Assembly: GCA_964517465.1 (NCBI GenBank)
Contig: CAZFEK010000003.1
Coordinates: 1 to 64,000 of the forward strand
Origin: JACPUX01 sp964517465
GTDB lineage: Bacteria; Pseudomonadota; Gammaproteobacteria; Burkholderiales; Casimicrobiaceae
Direction of reading: 5' to 3'
Length of the DNA stretch: 64,000 nt
Each line of letters begins with the position of its first letter. Position 1 is the first letter of the stretch. The position numbers were made by a program, and so were the translations under genes. The notes beneath the pieces were generated by a model, which was given only the letters and a program-made list of their open reading frames with translations, was not told where the DNA came from and made no database searches. Positions 9,310 to 18,379 of this stretch are shown here, in pieces.

Positions 9310-12300
9310 TCAGCTCGATCCGGCTTCGCTGATCGGAAGACCCGCGCTGCCCGGGGCCAAACCCAGCGTGAAATAGAAAGCCGCGCCGCGGCCGGGCTGT
9401 CCCTCTGCCCAACATCGGCCGCCATGGCGCTGGATGATGCGCTGCACGGTCGCCAAACCGATACCGGTGCCTGGGAACTCCTCCGGACCATGCAAGCGCT
9501 GGAACACCTCGAAGATTTTATGCACATATTGCATGTCAAAGCCGACGCCGTTATCGCCCACCATGAAGCAAACAAGTCCGTCGATTTCCGCCCGCCGAAA
9601 TACGATGCGCGCGTCTGCGTTGCGCCGTGTGAATTTCCAGGCATTGCCCAGAAGGTTCTCCAGCACCGCCTGCATCAGGGTAAGGTCGGCTTCCGCCTGC
9701 AAGCCTTGGTCGATCTCCAGGTGCACTCTGCGCTGCGGTTCCGCGGTTTGAAGTTCGCCCAAAACCTGCTGCGCCACCCGGCTGAGATCCAAGGCCTCGC
9801 GTTTGAGGGGCGCCCGGGTGAGCTGCGCCAGCCGCAACAAATCATCGATCAACTGGCCCATGCGCACCGTGGCCTGCTGAATGCGCCCCAGGTAGTCGCG
9901 ACCCTGCTCCCCCAGGCCTTGTCCATGGAGCGTCACCAACGCCTGTGCGAAGCCGTTGATGCTGCGCAGGGGACTGCGCAAGTCATGCGAAACGGAATAG
10001 CTGAAGCTCTCCAGTTCGCGAAGCGAAACCTGCAGTTCTTCGGTGCGCTCGCGTACCCGCAACTCCAACTCCGAGGCCAGTCCCCGCAGCGCCTCTTCGG
10101 CGTTGCGTCTGGCCTTGGCGCTGCGAAAGGCCTCGATCAGCAAGGCGCAGGTTCGCAGCAGGGGATCGAGCTCGGTGACCACTGCCTCCTCATAACCTCC
10201 CGGGTGGTTGGCCAGGCCGATCATTCCGATCAACGCCTCGCCGCGGTAGAGCGGGAGCCCGAGAAAACATTCGAGCGGCCGGTGGCCGGCGGGAAGCCCG
10301 CCGCGACGGGGATCGGTGGCCGGGTCATTGGCGATAACCGTTTTGCCGGTCGCCAAGACATGCCCGAAGAGCGTCTTGAGGTTGCGAAACTCGAAGCTGC
10401 CGTTGACGTAGTGTTGATAAAGCGCTCGGGAGGCGTCATCCCAGGAGATGTCGGTGATCGCAAAGGCGCGCAAAAACGGCGATCCTTGCTCATCCTTCAA
10501 CACTTCGCCGATGAACCCGTATTCGCTTTCGCTCGCCTGCAACAGGTGTTCCAGCAAACGGCTGAAAGTGGCTTTGGGTTCGGCGTCGAGTATGAAGTCT
10601 GCCTGGGCGCGCGCCAACGCGCCGAGCATTGCGTTCTGCCGGTTGAGTTTGTGCTCCGCTGCTTTGATTCGGCTGATGTCGCGGGTGATGGCGAGCATGC
10701 ACGCTTCGCCATCGATCTGAATCATGGTCGCCGACAGCAAAGCGTCAAATTCCCGCCCGGAACGGTGCCGGAAGCGCTGCTGGTAATTCTGCACTCGCCC
10801 CCCGTGGCGCACTTTTTCCACCAGCGCGTCGCGTTCCTCGGCGGTGCGCCAAAGACCGATTTCGACCGCAGGTCGGCCTAAAACTTCTTCAGGAGCCCAG
10901 CCAAAGACGTCGGCAAAAGAGGGGCTCACTTCGACGTATTGTCCGCTTTCGATGCCGGAAATCGAAATTGCGTCGGGACTCGCCGCGACGATATTGGCGA
11001 GCCTTTGCTCAGACTGCAGCAAGGCGGCCTCCGTTCTTTGCCGCTCCAGCGCCGAGGCGATCAGGCTGGCGACGGTCTCGAGCATCAGTGCTTCGGAGTC
11101 CGACCACGCTTCCTCCCAGCCCACTCGATCGGCGCCCAGATAGGCGAGCAAACCGCTTGCCGACACCAGCGGCACCAGGATCAAAGCGCAAATTCCCTCG
11201 CTGAGGAGCTCCTGCTGCACCAGCTTGAACTTTCCGGAAAGAACGGCCGAAGCTTCGATGCGCACCTGGCGCCGCGCCTGCAGGGCTTCAAACATCCAGC
11301 CGCTGGTCGGGGAATGAATGATCGGCCGCCGCCGGGTTGCCTCGGGTGCGCCCTTGCGCAGCCATTCCCGTTCGCCTTCGGGCTCGGTCCAGGCATTGGG
11401 CAAGGTGGCGAAAAAGACGTGATCCGCGCGAAGCAGGCGGCCGAGCTTGGCCAGTGCCGAATCGATCGATTGGTCCCATCGGTCAACGCGCACGCGCGTC
11501 AATTCGCCGGCAATTTCAGCCACCAGCCGCTCGAATTTGATGCGTTGCTCCAGCGTTTGGTTGGCCGCACTCAGCGCCGCCGTGCGCTGTGCCACCCGGC
11601 GCTCCATCTCCTGGCTGAGTTGGCGCGCCGCAGCCTCGGCTTCTTTGATGGCGGTGATGTCGTTGGATACGCCCAGCACGCCGGTTGAACCGTCAGGCAG
11701 AACGATCGCCGTCTTGACCGTCTGGTAAATGAGGCGTCGACCGTCGGGCAGAATGAAGGGTTCGTCCCCGATCACGGGCTTGCCCGAGCGCAGCGCTTCC
11801 AAATCCTCGGCAAGGTGCTGCACCGCAAACTCCGGCAAGGGATGCACTTGCTCATTGGTGAGGCCGAGCAATCCTTCGTGACTGGTGCCGTGCGCCCGGG
11901 CCATGGCTTCGTTGACCAGGACGTAGCGCCCTTGATCGTCTTTGACGAAGATGACGTTGGCGCATCGATCCAGCACCTCTTGCAAGAAGCGTCTGGTCGT
12001 CTCGAGTTCGCGCTCGGCGTCTTTGCGCGCGGAAATTTCTCGGACATGCACCAGGATAGCGCCGCCCCCGCAGGGCGCTGCGACCACTTCGACGTCTATC
12101 GGTTGACCGTCGATCCGGACAAAAACCTCTTCGCGAGCCGCCGCAGGTGCTCCGCTAGCAAGCATTTCGCCGATTCGCTGGGCGACGGCGCGCCGGCTTG
12201 AGGGATGGACGAACTCGATGGTGGGCCGCCCGATCACCTGGCTTGCATCGGCCGCCGCAATCAAACGCAGCATGGCTGGATTGGCGTAAAGAATGAGCCC

Positions 12301-12450
12301 GTCTTGGTGAATGGCGATGCCGTCCGGCGCGAGCGCAGCAAGATCTTTGAAATGGGCTGTCGCCAGCAGCTCTCCTCGCTCCGCGGGTGAGAGTCCGGCA
12401 GGTGTCGGCGCGCCGCCCTGAGGCCCCGTTTGCTCATCCTGCCTGCTCAT
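9310..12450 (-). CDS. Multi-sensor PAS/GAF histidine kinase
   Basis: A soluble 1046-residue sensor kinase with no membrane segment or signal peptide. Domains in order: PAS (about 35-145), PAS (150-270), a coiled coil (270-320), GAF (325-490), PAS (500-620), GAF (630-800), a HisKA dimerisation domain with phosphoacceptor His822 in SVSHDLRSP, and a HATPase_c domain with the N box around NLLGNAWKFTRR and G boxes VGDNGVGFD and GTGIGLA. The layout resembles the C-terminal part of bacteriophytochrome-type kinases but lacks a chromophore-binding module. The ATG at 12450 was chosen because the three upstream codon options lie in Gly-rich non-homologous sequence. There is no receiver domain and no response regulator within the window, so it is an orphan kinase; ligand and output are unknown. 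Confidence 0.9.
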   Translation of the reverse strand: MSRQDEQTGPQGGAPTPAGLSPAERGELLATAHFKDLAALAPDGIAIHQDGLILYANPAMLRLIAAADASQVIGRPTIEFVHPSSRRAVAQRIGEMLASGAPAAAREEVFVRIDGQPIDVEVVAAPCGGGAILVHVREISARKDAERELETTRRFLQEVLDRCANVIFVKDDQGRYVLVNEAMARAHGTSHEGLLGLTNEQVHPLPEFAVQHLAEDLEALRSGKPVIGDEPFILPDGRRLIYQTVKTAIVLPDGSTGVLGVSNDITAIKEAEAAARQLSQEMERRVAQRTAALSAANQTLEQRIKFERLVAEIAGELTRVRVDRWDQSIDSALAKLGRLLRADHVFFATLPNAWTEPEGEREWLRKGAPEATRRRPIIHSPTSGWMFEALQARRQVRIEASAVLSGKFKLVQQELLSEGICALILVPLVSASGLLAYLGADRVGWEEAWSDSEALMLETVASLIASALERQRTEAALLQSEQRLANIVAASPDAISISGIESGQYVEVSPSFADVFGWAPEEVLGRPAVEIGLWRTAEERDALVEKVRHGGRVQNYQQRFRHRSGREFDALLSATMIQIDGEACMLAITRDISRIKAAEHKLNRQNAMLGALARAQADFILDAEPKATFSRLLEHLLQASESEYGFIGEVLKDEQGSPFLRAFAITDISWDDASRALYQHYVNGSFEFRNLKTLFGHVLATGKTVIANDPATDPRRGGLPAGHRPLECFLGLPLYRGEALIGMIGLANHPGGYEEAVVTELDPLLRTCALLIEAFRSAKARRNAEEALRGLASELELRVRERTEELQVSLRELESFSYSVSHDLRSPLRSINGFAQALVTLHGQGLGEQGRDYLGRIQQATVRMGQLIDDLLRLAQLTRAPLKREALDLSRVAQQVLGELQTAEPQRRVHLEIDQGLQAEADLTLMQAVLENLLGNAWKFTRRNADARIVFRRAEIDGLVCFMVGDNGVGFDMQYVHKIFEVFQRLHGPEEFPGTGIGLATVQRIIQRHGGRCWAEGQPGRGAAFYFTLGLAPGSAGLPISEAGSS

Positions 12451-12666
12451 TTCCCGTTCACCCGTGCCCCCGCCGCCAGAAACCGCCCACCACCCGCACA
12501 TGAACGGCATTCTAGCCGGTTTCTGTAGGCGGCATCGCGGACCGGATCTGCCCCCGCCCGCGTTTGATCGCGGGTCGAGCGCAAGCCCAGCGCTTTGGGT
12601 CAGGCTGCGCGAGACAAATGATGATTCCGCTGGCGCCAGTCTCGGTCCTGGCGGGTGGCAAGCAAA

Positions 12667-12685
12667 TCCCCGCAGCCTGCGGGGA
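12667..12685 (-). terminator. Probable terminator of the O-antigen gene unit
   Basis: A perfect eight-base stem (TCCCCGCA / TGCGGGGA) with a three-base loop, followed on the minus strand by TTTGCTT. It lies just after the dehydratase stop codon at 12701 and before the histidine-kinase gene, so it probably separates the two transcripts; the T-run is short. Confidence 0.55.
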
Positions 12686-12700
12686 GAGACTCACCCGCGC

Positions 12701-14590
12701 TCAGTGCATGGTGCCCGCGGGCAGCTTGACCACCTCGGCGGCGGCTCGCTCTTCGCCGTCCGCTTGCGCTTCCCCCAGGTATTCCGGCAGCCATCGTCTC
12801 AGCGCCTGGCGAACCGCCGTATCGTCGAGCGGTGCGCGCTGTTCCAGCCAAGCAAGCAACATCGGTTGCTGCGCCGCGTCGGCATTGCGTGCTTGCGCTA
12901 CCCGCAACTTCGGGTGCGGCGTGGGAAGGGTCGCTTCCGCATCGGCCAACAGCTCTTCGTAGAGTTTCTCGCCCGGCCGCAAACCGACGAACTCGATTCC
13001 GATCTGGTCGGGATCTGCTCCGGAAAGACGAATCATGTCGCGCGCCAGATCCGCAATGCGCACCGGTTCCCCCATGTCGAGCACGAGGATTTGCCCGCCT
13101 GCGCCCATCAGTCCGGCCTGCAACACCAGTTGCGCGGCTTCCGGAATGGACATGAAATAGCGCGTGATTTCGGGGTGAGTGACGGTGATCGGGCCGCCGT
13201 TGGCGATTTGCTCGCGAAACTTGGGGATGACGCTGCCCGTGGACCCCAGGACGTTTCCGAAGCGCACCATCACGAACTGCGTGCCACGTCCTTGCAGACC
13301 CTGGCAGACCATTTCGGCCAGCCTTTTGCTGGCCCCCATTACCGAGGTGGGGTTCACCGCTTTGTCCGTGGAAACCAGGACAAATTTCTCCACGCCCGCG
13401 GCCAGAGCCTCAGTAGCGATCACCGCCGTCCCGAAAGCATTGTTGCGCACGGCTTCCCAAGCGTTGTCGACCTCCATCAGCGGGACATGTTTGTACGCGG
13501 CGGCGTGAAAAACCAGAGAAGGCCGATGGCGCTTGAGTATTTCGGTTACTCGGCTGCGGTTCTTGACATCGCCGACCAGGCAAACCACTTCGAGGTCCGG
13601 AAAACTTGCGGACAGCTCCTGATCGATCTGGTAGAGCGCGTATTCGGACAGCTCGAGCAACAGGAGTCGTTCCGGTGAAAAGCGGGCAAGCTGGCGGCAC
13701 AGCTCCGAACCGATCGAGCCCCCTGCCCCGGTCACCAGCACCACATGCCCGCCCAACCACTCTTTCAGGCCCGTAGTATCGAGCACCACGGGCTCTCGCC
13801 CCAGAAGGTCGTCGACTTCGAATTGCCGGATCTTCGAAACGGTAATGCGGCCGCTGATCAGATCCTCATAGGTGGGCACGGTCAGCGCGCGCAGACCGGC
13901 CTCGGCGCAGTGGCTTGCCGCCCGTCTGCGAGTCTCCCGGCTCGCCGAAGGCATGGCAATGATGGCATCGCGGGCGCCAAATACTTCCGCACACTGGGCA
14001 ACCTCGTCCAGACTGCCAAAGACCCGCACATTGTGGATCAGACGGCCTCGTTTGGCCGGGTCGTCATCGAGATAAGCGACCACGCGCCACTCTCGGCCCT
14101 GAGCAAGGTCTTTGGTCAAGCGTGTGCCGCAGGCCCCGGCCCCAAGAACGATGACCGGTTCGCCCATCGCGGCGGTAAGCCCGTAAAGCCGGTGTTCTTT
14201 CCAGGAGCGATAGCCGAAACGGCTGGCGCCCATGAACAGCACGAGCAAAATCGGATCAAGCAAAAGCACCGAGCGAGGAACGATGGCTTGAACCCGAAAC
14301 ATCACCAGGACCAAAGGCACCAGAATGGCAGCGAGGGTCACCGCCAGAACGATGCGCCTGAGGTCGGTCAGGCTGGCGAACCGCCACAGGCCACGATAGA
14401 GACCGAAAGCCCAGAAGGCGCCTCCCTGCAGCGGCAGGACCCAGATCAGGGTGCTCAGCATGTCGTCCACGAATGGCGTGGGTATTTCGAGATTGAAGCG
14501 AATCCAATAGGTTCCACACCACGCCACGGCGACGGCGATCAAATCATGCAGAAAGGCGAGCAGGGCGCGCCCATCGAGTTTAGTGGGCAT
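12701..14590 (-). CDS. Nucleoside-diphosphate sugar 4,6-dehydratase, CapD/WbpM/PglF family
   Basis: A 629-residue membrane-anchored SDR enzyme predicted to convert UDP-GlcNAc to UDP-4-keto-6-deoxy-GlcNAc, the first step toward N-acetylated 6-deoxy sugars such as QuiNAc, FucNAc or bacillosamine. The N-terminus has about four membrane helices, then a nucleotide-binding CoA-binding-like domain (VLGAGACGTRL), then the catalytic SDR domain with TGAGGSIGSELCRQ and the conserved AAAYKHVPLME. The last has the altered catalytic triad typical of WbpM-type enzymes. It overlaps the preceding WecA-like gene by 11 bases, which suggests coupled translation. Together they would make the first O-unit sugar and load it on undecaprenyl phosphate. 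Confidence 0.88.
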   Translation of the reverse strand: MPTKLDGRALLAFLHDLIAVAVAWCGTYWIRFNLEIPTPFVDDMLSTLIWVLPLQGGAFWAFGLYRGLWRFASLTDLRRIVLAVTLAAILVPLVLVMFRVQAIVPRSVLLLDPILLVLFMGASRFGYRSWKEHRLYGLTAAMGEPVIVLGAGACGTRLTKDLAQGREWRVVAYLDDDPAKRGRLIHNVRVFGSLDEVAQCAEVFGARDAIIAMPSASRETRRRAASHCAEAGLRALTVPTYEDLISGRITVSKIRQFEVDDLLGREPVVLDTTGLKEWLGGHVVLVTGAGGSIGSELCRQLARFSPERLLLLELSEYALYQIDQELSASFPDLEVVCLVGDVKNRSRVTEILKRHRPSLVFHAAAYKHVPLMEVDNAWEAVRNNAFGTAVIATEALAAGVEKFVLVSTDKAVNPTSVMGASKRLAEMVCQGLQGRGTQFVMVRFGNVLGSTGSVIPKFREQIANGGPITVTHPEITRYFMSIPEAAQLVLQAGLMGAGGQILVLDMGEPVRIADLARDMIRLSGADPDQIGIEFVGLRPGEKLYEELLADAEATLPTPHPKLRVAQARNADAAQQPMLLAWLEQRAPLDDTAVRQALRRWLPEYLGEAQADGEERAAAEVVKLPAGTMH

Positions 14591-15554
14591 GGCGCGCACC
14601 TTTGTGCAACGAGTGCTGACGCATCACGGCGCCATAGGCCGCTACATGCGCCAGGGTCCAAGCGAACAGAGCGGTCGCACCGCCCGCCGGAAGATAGACC
14701 ACAAAGGCCAACGCGCTCAGTCCGCAGGCGAGCATCAGCGCGAGATAACTGCTGGCCAAGCGCTTTGGGCTCCAGCCCAGTTGCAGCAGCTTCTGATAGG
14801 CATGTTCGCGATGGGCCTGCCAGATCCTTTCTCGCCGCCAGGCGCGTTGGATAAGCGTGAAGGTCGCGTCGGCGATGAAGGGAAGAAAGACGAGCAGCGG
14901 ATACCACCAAGGCCATAGCCCCTTGGCCCAGCCCTCGGTGCCCAAGGCGGCGGCGAGAAAACCCAGCGGAACGGAGCCGACATCCCCAAGAAACACTTTG
15001 GCCGGGTTCCAGTTCACCCACAGGAAAGCGAGGCAAGCGGAGGCGAGGCTGGCCAGTTGAATGCCGAAGGCCTGATCCCCCGAGATCAAAGCGCCGCAAG
15101 CCAGCATCGAAAACCCGCTCAGGGCCATGCCACCGGCGAGACCGTCCGCCCCATCCATGAAATTGAACAAATTCAACATCCACACCGTCGCCAGCGCCAG
15201 GCCTATGCCCAAGGCCGGTCCGGCGTGCGGAAGGGCCAGGTACACAAAGCAGCCGGCGGCGAGAAAATGCGCCGGCAGGCGCACCGCCACGGAGAGGCCC
15301 AGGCGATCGTCGAGGTAGGAAAGCGCCGCCAGGAAGATTGCCGGAAGCACCCAGGAACCCGAGGCATGGGCGGCGAGAAGCGCGGCTCCCCATCCGGCCC
15401 AGATCGCCAAGCCGCCGCCGCGGGGAACGGGTTCTCGATGCGTCGATCGCTGATTCGGCACATCCATTGGCAAGGCACGCCAGCGCAGGAGCGCGACTGC
15501 GGTTGCTGCGCTCACCAGAAGCGAGAGCAGGGGAAAGGCAAACTCAATGCGCAT
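14580..15554 (-). CDS. Undecaprenyl-phosphate sugar-1-phosphate transferase, WecA/WbpL-like
   Basis: A 324-residue polytopic enzyme of the MraY/WecA (PNPT) superfamily, which attaches a sugar-1-phosphate (usually GlcNAc- or FucNAc/QuiNAc-1-P) to undecaprenyl phosphate and so starts O-antigen synthesis. Signatures are PRGGGLAIW near residue 45, LDDRLGLS (Asp pair that binds Mg), NLFNFMDGADGLAG and FLGDVGSVPLG. The ATG at 15554 was chosen over an upstream codon because it begins directly with the first membrane helix. It overlaps both neighbours (11 bases each), forming a three-gene unit. The partner dehydratase suggests a WbpL-type substrate, but this is inference. Confidence 0.87.
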   Translation of the reverse strand: MRIEFAFPLLSLLVSAATAVALLRWRALPMDVPNQRSTHREPVPRGGGLAIWAGWGAALLAAHASGSWVLPAIFLAALSYLDDRLGLSVAVRLPAHFLAAGCFVYLALPHAGPALGIGLALATVWMLNLFNFMDGADGLAGGMALSGFSMLACGALISGDQAFGIQLASLASACLAFLWVNWNPAKVFLGDVGSVPLGFLAAALGTEGWAKGLWPWWYPLLVFLPFIADATFTLIQRAWRRERIWQAHREHAYQKLLQLGWSPKRLASSYLALMLACGLSALAFVVYLPAGGATALFAWTLAHVAAYGAVMRQHSLHKGARHAH

Positions 15555-17955
15555 GGGACACCCTTGCCGAAGTGAGCGGCACCGGCTGGCGCTGTCCCTC
15601 ACGAAGGCGCTGGATTCGGGCGAGCAGCAAACCCCAAAGGAAGAAACTCAGCATGCCCGAATACGGCTGGCGCAGCGCGACCTTCCAGTTGTTGTCCGCA
15701 AAGAGCAGGAAACCGACGATTGCGGCCAGACCGATCAACTCCGGAGTCCGCGCCAACCGGTCGCGAACCCGCCACAAGCGCTGCGCGGTATACCAAACCA
15801 AAAAAAGAAGCGGCAGAAGTGCGAAGATGCCGAAATGATAGACAAAGTCGAGGTAATAGTTGTGCGCTCCTGTCGATTGCCAGCGGGCGGGTGGGCGCGC
15901 ATGACCAAAAGCGATGGTGGTCAGGTCACCGGCAATGGAGGCAAAGTACTGCGCCCACACGGCAATGCGCGCCTGGAAGGAGTCCGGCAGAACGCCCGCG
16001 CGGGCCTGATCGACGTAGGCGAACTTGGCCGAAAACTCCGCGCTTTGAAACGCCAGCAGGAGATAGCCAAGCCCCAGCATAACGATCGCCGCCGCGCCTC
16101 GCCGGATGACGCGGTCGGATGGATACAGCCGCAGGTAGAGCAAACCGCCCGCCAGCAATCCCATCTGCGCCAGAATCGAAGTGGAGGCGACGGCATAGAT
16201 AGCGACCAGGGGCGACAGCGCGAGAGCCGCCATTCGCCATGGCGAAGATCGGGTCAGGGTGTACAGCGCCGTGAGGTAGGCAGCGACCAGCATCGTGGGT
16301 ACATATTGGCGGTGCTGATAGACCGATACGACCCCCAGATCGTGGCTGAGCAGTAACTCGCCTTGCAACCAGCTTGCGCCTATCTGCCAGGGCAGAAAAA
16401 CCCAGAGACAGACCAAAAACCCTGCGGCTATCGGTTGCCAACTCGCCGCACCCATCATCTGCCCCAAGACCAGACCCAATACCGGAACCAGGAACTGCAG
16501 CAAGAGCAAGAGCTTGCCTTTTTCCGCCGAGAGTTCGCCATGGGTGGAGATGACCGTGGCCAGAAGCATGCCCAAAAAAAGCACGAACAGCAGCGATAAG
16601 CCTGCTTGCGCGCGACGAAATCGACCCAAGATCAGGATGCCCGATACGGCAAAGACGAAGGACAACGGCAAGGGCACCGAAAGAAGGTCGCCGCCCGAGT
16701 CAATGAGCGCCTCGGCCCGATGGTAGAAGCCGCGCGATAGTTGGACGAACAGCGGAGTCAACACCAGACCGCTCAAGAGGGTCAACAATGCCGCAGCGCT
16801 CAACTCCACTCTGCGCAGGACGGTTTGGTAGAAGCCCTGCGCGCTGGCATAAAAGACCAAACAAAGCAGGGCATTGAGGGCATACAAACCGACCAGCCCC
16901 CGCAAGCCCAAGAGGGTGAAAAAGAAGGGGGTGGATGCGAGCAGCAGGAAATTGATCATCATGTCAGCCCCGAACACGCTGACCCCCGAGCTCTCCTGCA
17001 AGAGCGCCAGGCGCAAGCGTTGCGCGGTTAACATGGCAGCGCCCCCGGCGAGAGACCAGCCCACCGCCTCCCAGAACAACAAGCTGCGGCCCAGGAGGCT
17101 TCCCGTGTGAGCGGTCCAAGCGAGCACGAGGATGCCTGCGCCGAGAGCCAGCAACCCGGGCAACACCAGACGCTCCAGCCATCCGCCGTGGCGTTCCCCG
17201 GTTCTGGCGTGATGCCAGACCAGACTCGGGCCCAGCACATTCGCAAAGACCGAGCCGGCGAAACTGCCCAGCGCAAACGCGGTGTAGAGATCTCCGGCCA
17301 GGCTTTTGCCGCCCAGCAGGAGCACGAGAAGCCGAAAGGCATAGATGGAGATACCGATGATCGCAGTGGACCCAAGGTGGGGAAACAACTCCGGAAGCAC
17401 TTGGCGCAGGCGCTTGCGGTCCAGCCACTCGACTTGACGTAAATCGGGGACGGCCGAGATGGCCGGAAACAGCGCCCAGGCGAACCAGACCAGCAGCCAC
17501 CCCTCCCACTGAGCCACTGCCCAAACCAGGGCAAGCAACAAGCTGACCGCCTGCACCGACAGGAAGCGCAGGGCTGCCGGCGCACGGTCTTCGCGCTCCA
17601 GAAGGGAGAGGTGCACTTCGCTGAACGACTCCCCGCAACGCCTCAACACCAGGGCCAGGGCCAGCCAAGGGCTGACTCCGCCGACGGCGACACAGAGCAG
17701 CAAGGCGATGGCGCTCAAGGGGAGCGCCAAAATCAGCCGGGCGCTGAGAATACCTGGGAGATGTCGAGCCCCCGCGGAGTGCAGGATCAGGTTGCGCGCA
17801 TTCCCGGAAAAGGCATAGAAGGTCGCAAGCGTAGCACCCTGCACCAGCCCGACATCGGCCGCCAGTAAGGACTCACCAGCAAGCCCGAGCCCGAGAAGCA
17901 GGAAGGTCGTTGCCAGCCCATTGGCGAGGTAGGTCAATGGAAAGAGATAATTCAA
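15544..17955 (-). CDS. Membrane protein: Wzx-like flippase half fused to Wzy/WaaL-like polymerase half
   Basis: An 803-residue polytopic protein with roughly 22-24 hydrophobic segments, about twice the size of a usual flippase or polymerase. Residues 1 to about 400 look like a polysaccharide-transporter/flippase (12 or so helices, with the amphipathic ELFPHLGSTAIIGISIYAFR typical of that fold). Residues from about 410 look like an O-antigen polymerase/ligase: a large periplasmic loop with SFQARIAVWAQYFASIAGD, GHARPP and HNYYLDFVYHFGIFALLPL. The open frame starts at a TTG (17955) with an in-frame TAA nine codons before and no nearby ATG, so the 5' end is uncertain. No stop or frame change separates the halves. 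It overlaps the WecA-like gene by 11 bases. Proposed role: flipping and polymerising the O-unit by one polypeptide; this is inferred from topology and context. Confidence 0.7.
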   Translation of the reverse strand: MNYLFPLTYLANGLATTFLLLGLGLAGESLLAADVGLVQGATLATFYAFSGNARNLILHSAGARHLPGILSARLILALPLSAIALLLCVAVGGVSPWLALALVLRRCGESFSEVHLSLLEREDRAPAALRFLSVQAVSLLLALVWAVAQWEGWLLVWFAWALFPAISAVPDLRQVEWLDRKRLRQVLPELFPHLGSTAIIGISIYAFRLLVLLLGGKSLAGDLYTAFALGSFAGSVFANVLGPSLVWHHARTGERHGGWLERLVLPGLLALGAGILVLAWTAHTGSLLGRSLLFWEAVGWSLAGGAAMLTAQRLRLALLQESSGVSVFGADMMINFLLLASTPFFFTLLGLRGLVGLYALNALLCLVFYASAQGFYQTVLRRVELSAAALLTLLSGLVLTPLFVQLSRGFYHRAEALIDSGGDLLSVPLPLSFVFAVSGILILGRFRRAQAGLSLLFVLFLGMLLATVISTHGELSAEKGKLLLLLQFLVPVLGLVLGQMMGAASWQPIAAGFLVCLWVFLPWQIGASWLQGELLLSHDLGVVSVYQHRQYVPTMLVAAYLTALYTLTRSSPWRMAALALSPLVAIYAVASTSILAQMGLLAGGLLYLRLYPSDRVIRRGAAAIVMLGLGYLLLAFQSAEFSAKFAYVDQARAGVLPDSFQARIAVWAQYFASIAGDLTTIAFGHARPPARWQSTGAHNYYLDFVYHFGIFALLPLLFLVWYTAQRLWRVRDRLARTPELIGLAAIVGFLLFADNNWKVALRQPYSGMLSFFLWGLLLARIQRLREGQRQPVPLTSARVSHAH

Positions 17956-18379
17956 CCCGGATCGTGCTTCGCAACAGTGAAAGGCTAATTATTCCAGGAA
18001 TCCGCAAGCGCCGGGTCGTTCAATTTTGCCTCGGCGCTGCCCCAGAAATGTTCATGGTTTCCTGGGTCGATTCGGCCCAAAAACCGCTAACAAAACCGTC
18101 AAAATCGACTCGGTTTGAACTGAAACCGCACATGCCCATGTTATACTGCGCCAGACCTCGCCGATAGCCTCATTTGCCTTGCCACAAGCCGCTTTTCGGG
18201 GCTGTTGCAATTACACCACAAGCCTCTTCCGCCGCTACCCGCAGGCGGGATTTAGCTTGCCAAGGTCTTGCCCCGTTTGGCAGAATTGAGGCAACTTCTC
18301 GTTATTCTTGAGAAGGTTCCGATGGCAGGCGCACAAATTGTTTACTTGCCAATTTTCTTGTTAGAGGAGAGACTCCACC
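17956..18379 (+). promoter_or_regulatory. Divergent intergenic region and long porin leader
   Basis: This 424-base gap holds no convincing gene. The best promoter for the porin is an extended -10, TGTTATACT, at 18139-18147, which would start transcription near 18154 and leave an untranslated leader of about 225 bases. The leader contains small inverted repeats: CCCGC-AG-GCGGG at about 18238-18249 and CTTCTC / GAGAAG at about 18295-18314. A strong ribosome site AGAGGAGA (18362-18369) lies 10 bases before the ATG. Confidence 0.5.

Noticed and set aside
9085..10881. A 598-residue plus-strand open frame.
   Set aside because: It is antisense to the histidine kinase, whose PAS, GAF, HisKA and ATPase motifs are unmistakable; the long frame is due to high GC content.
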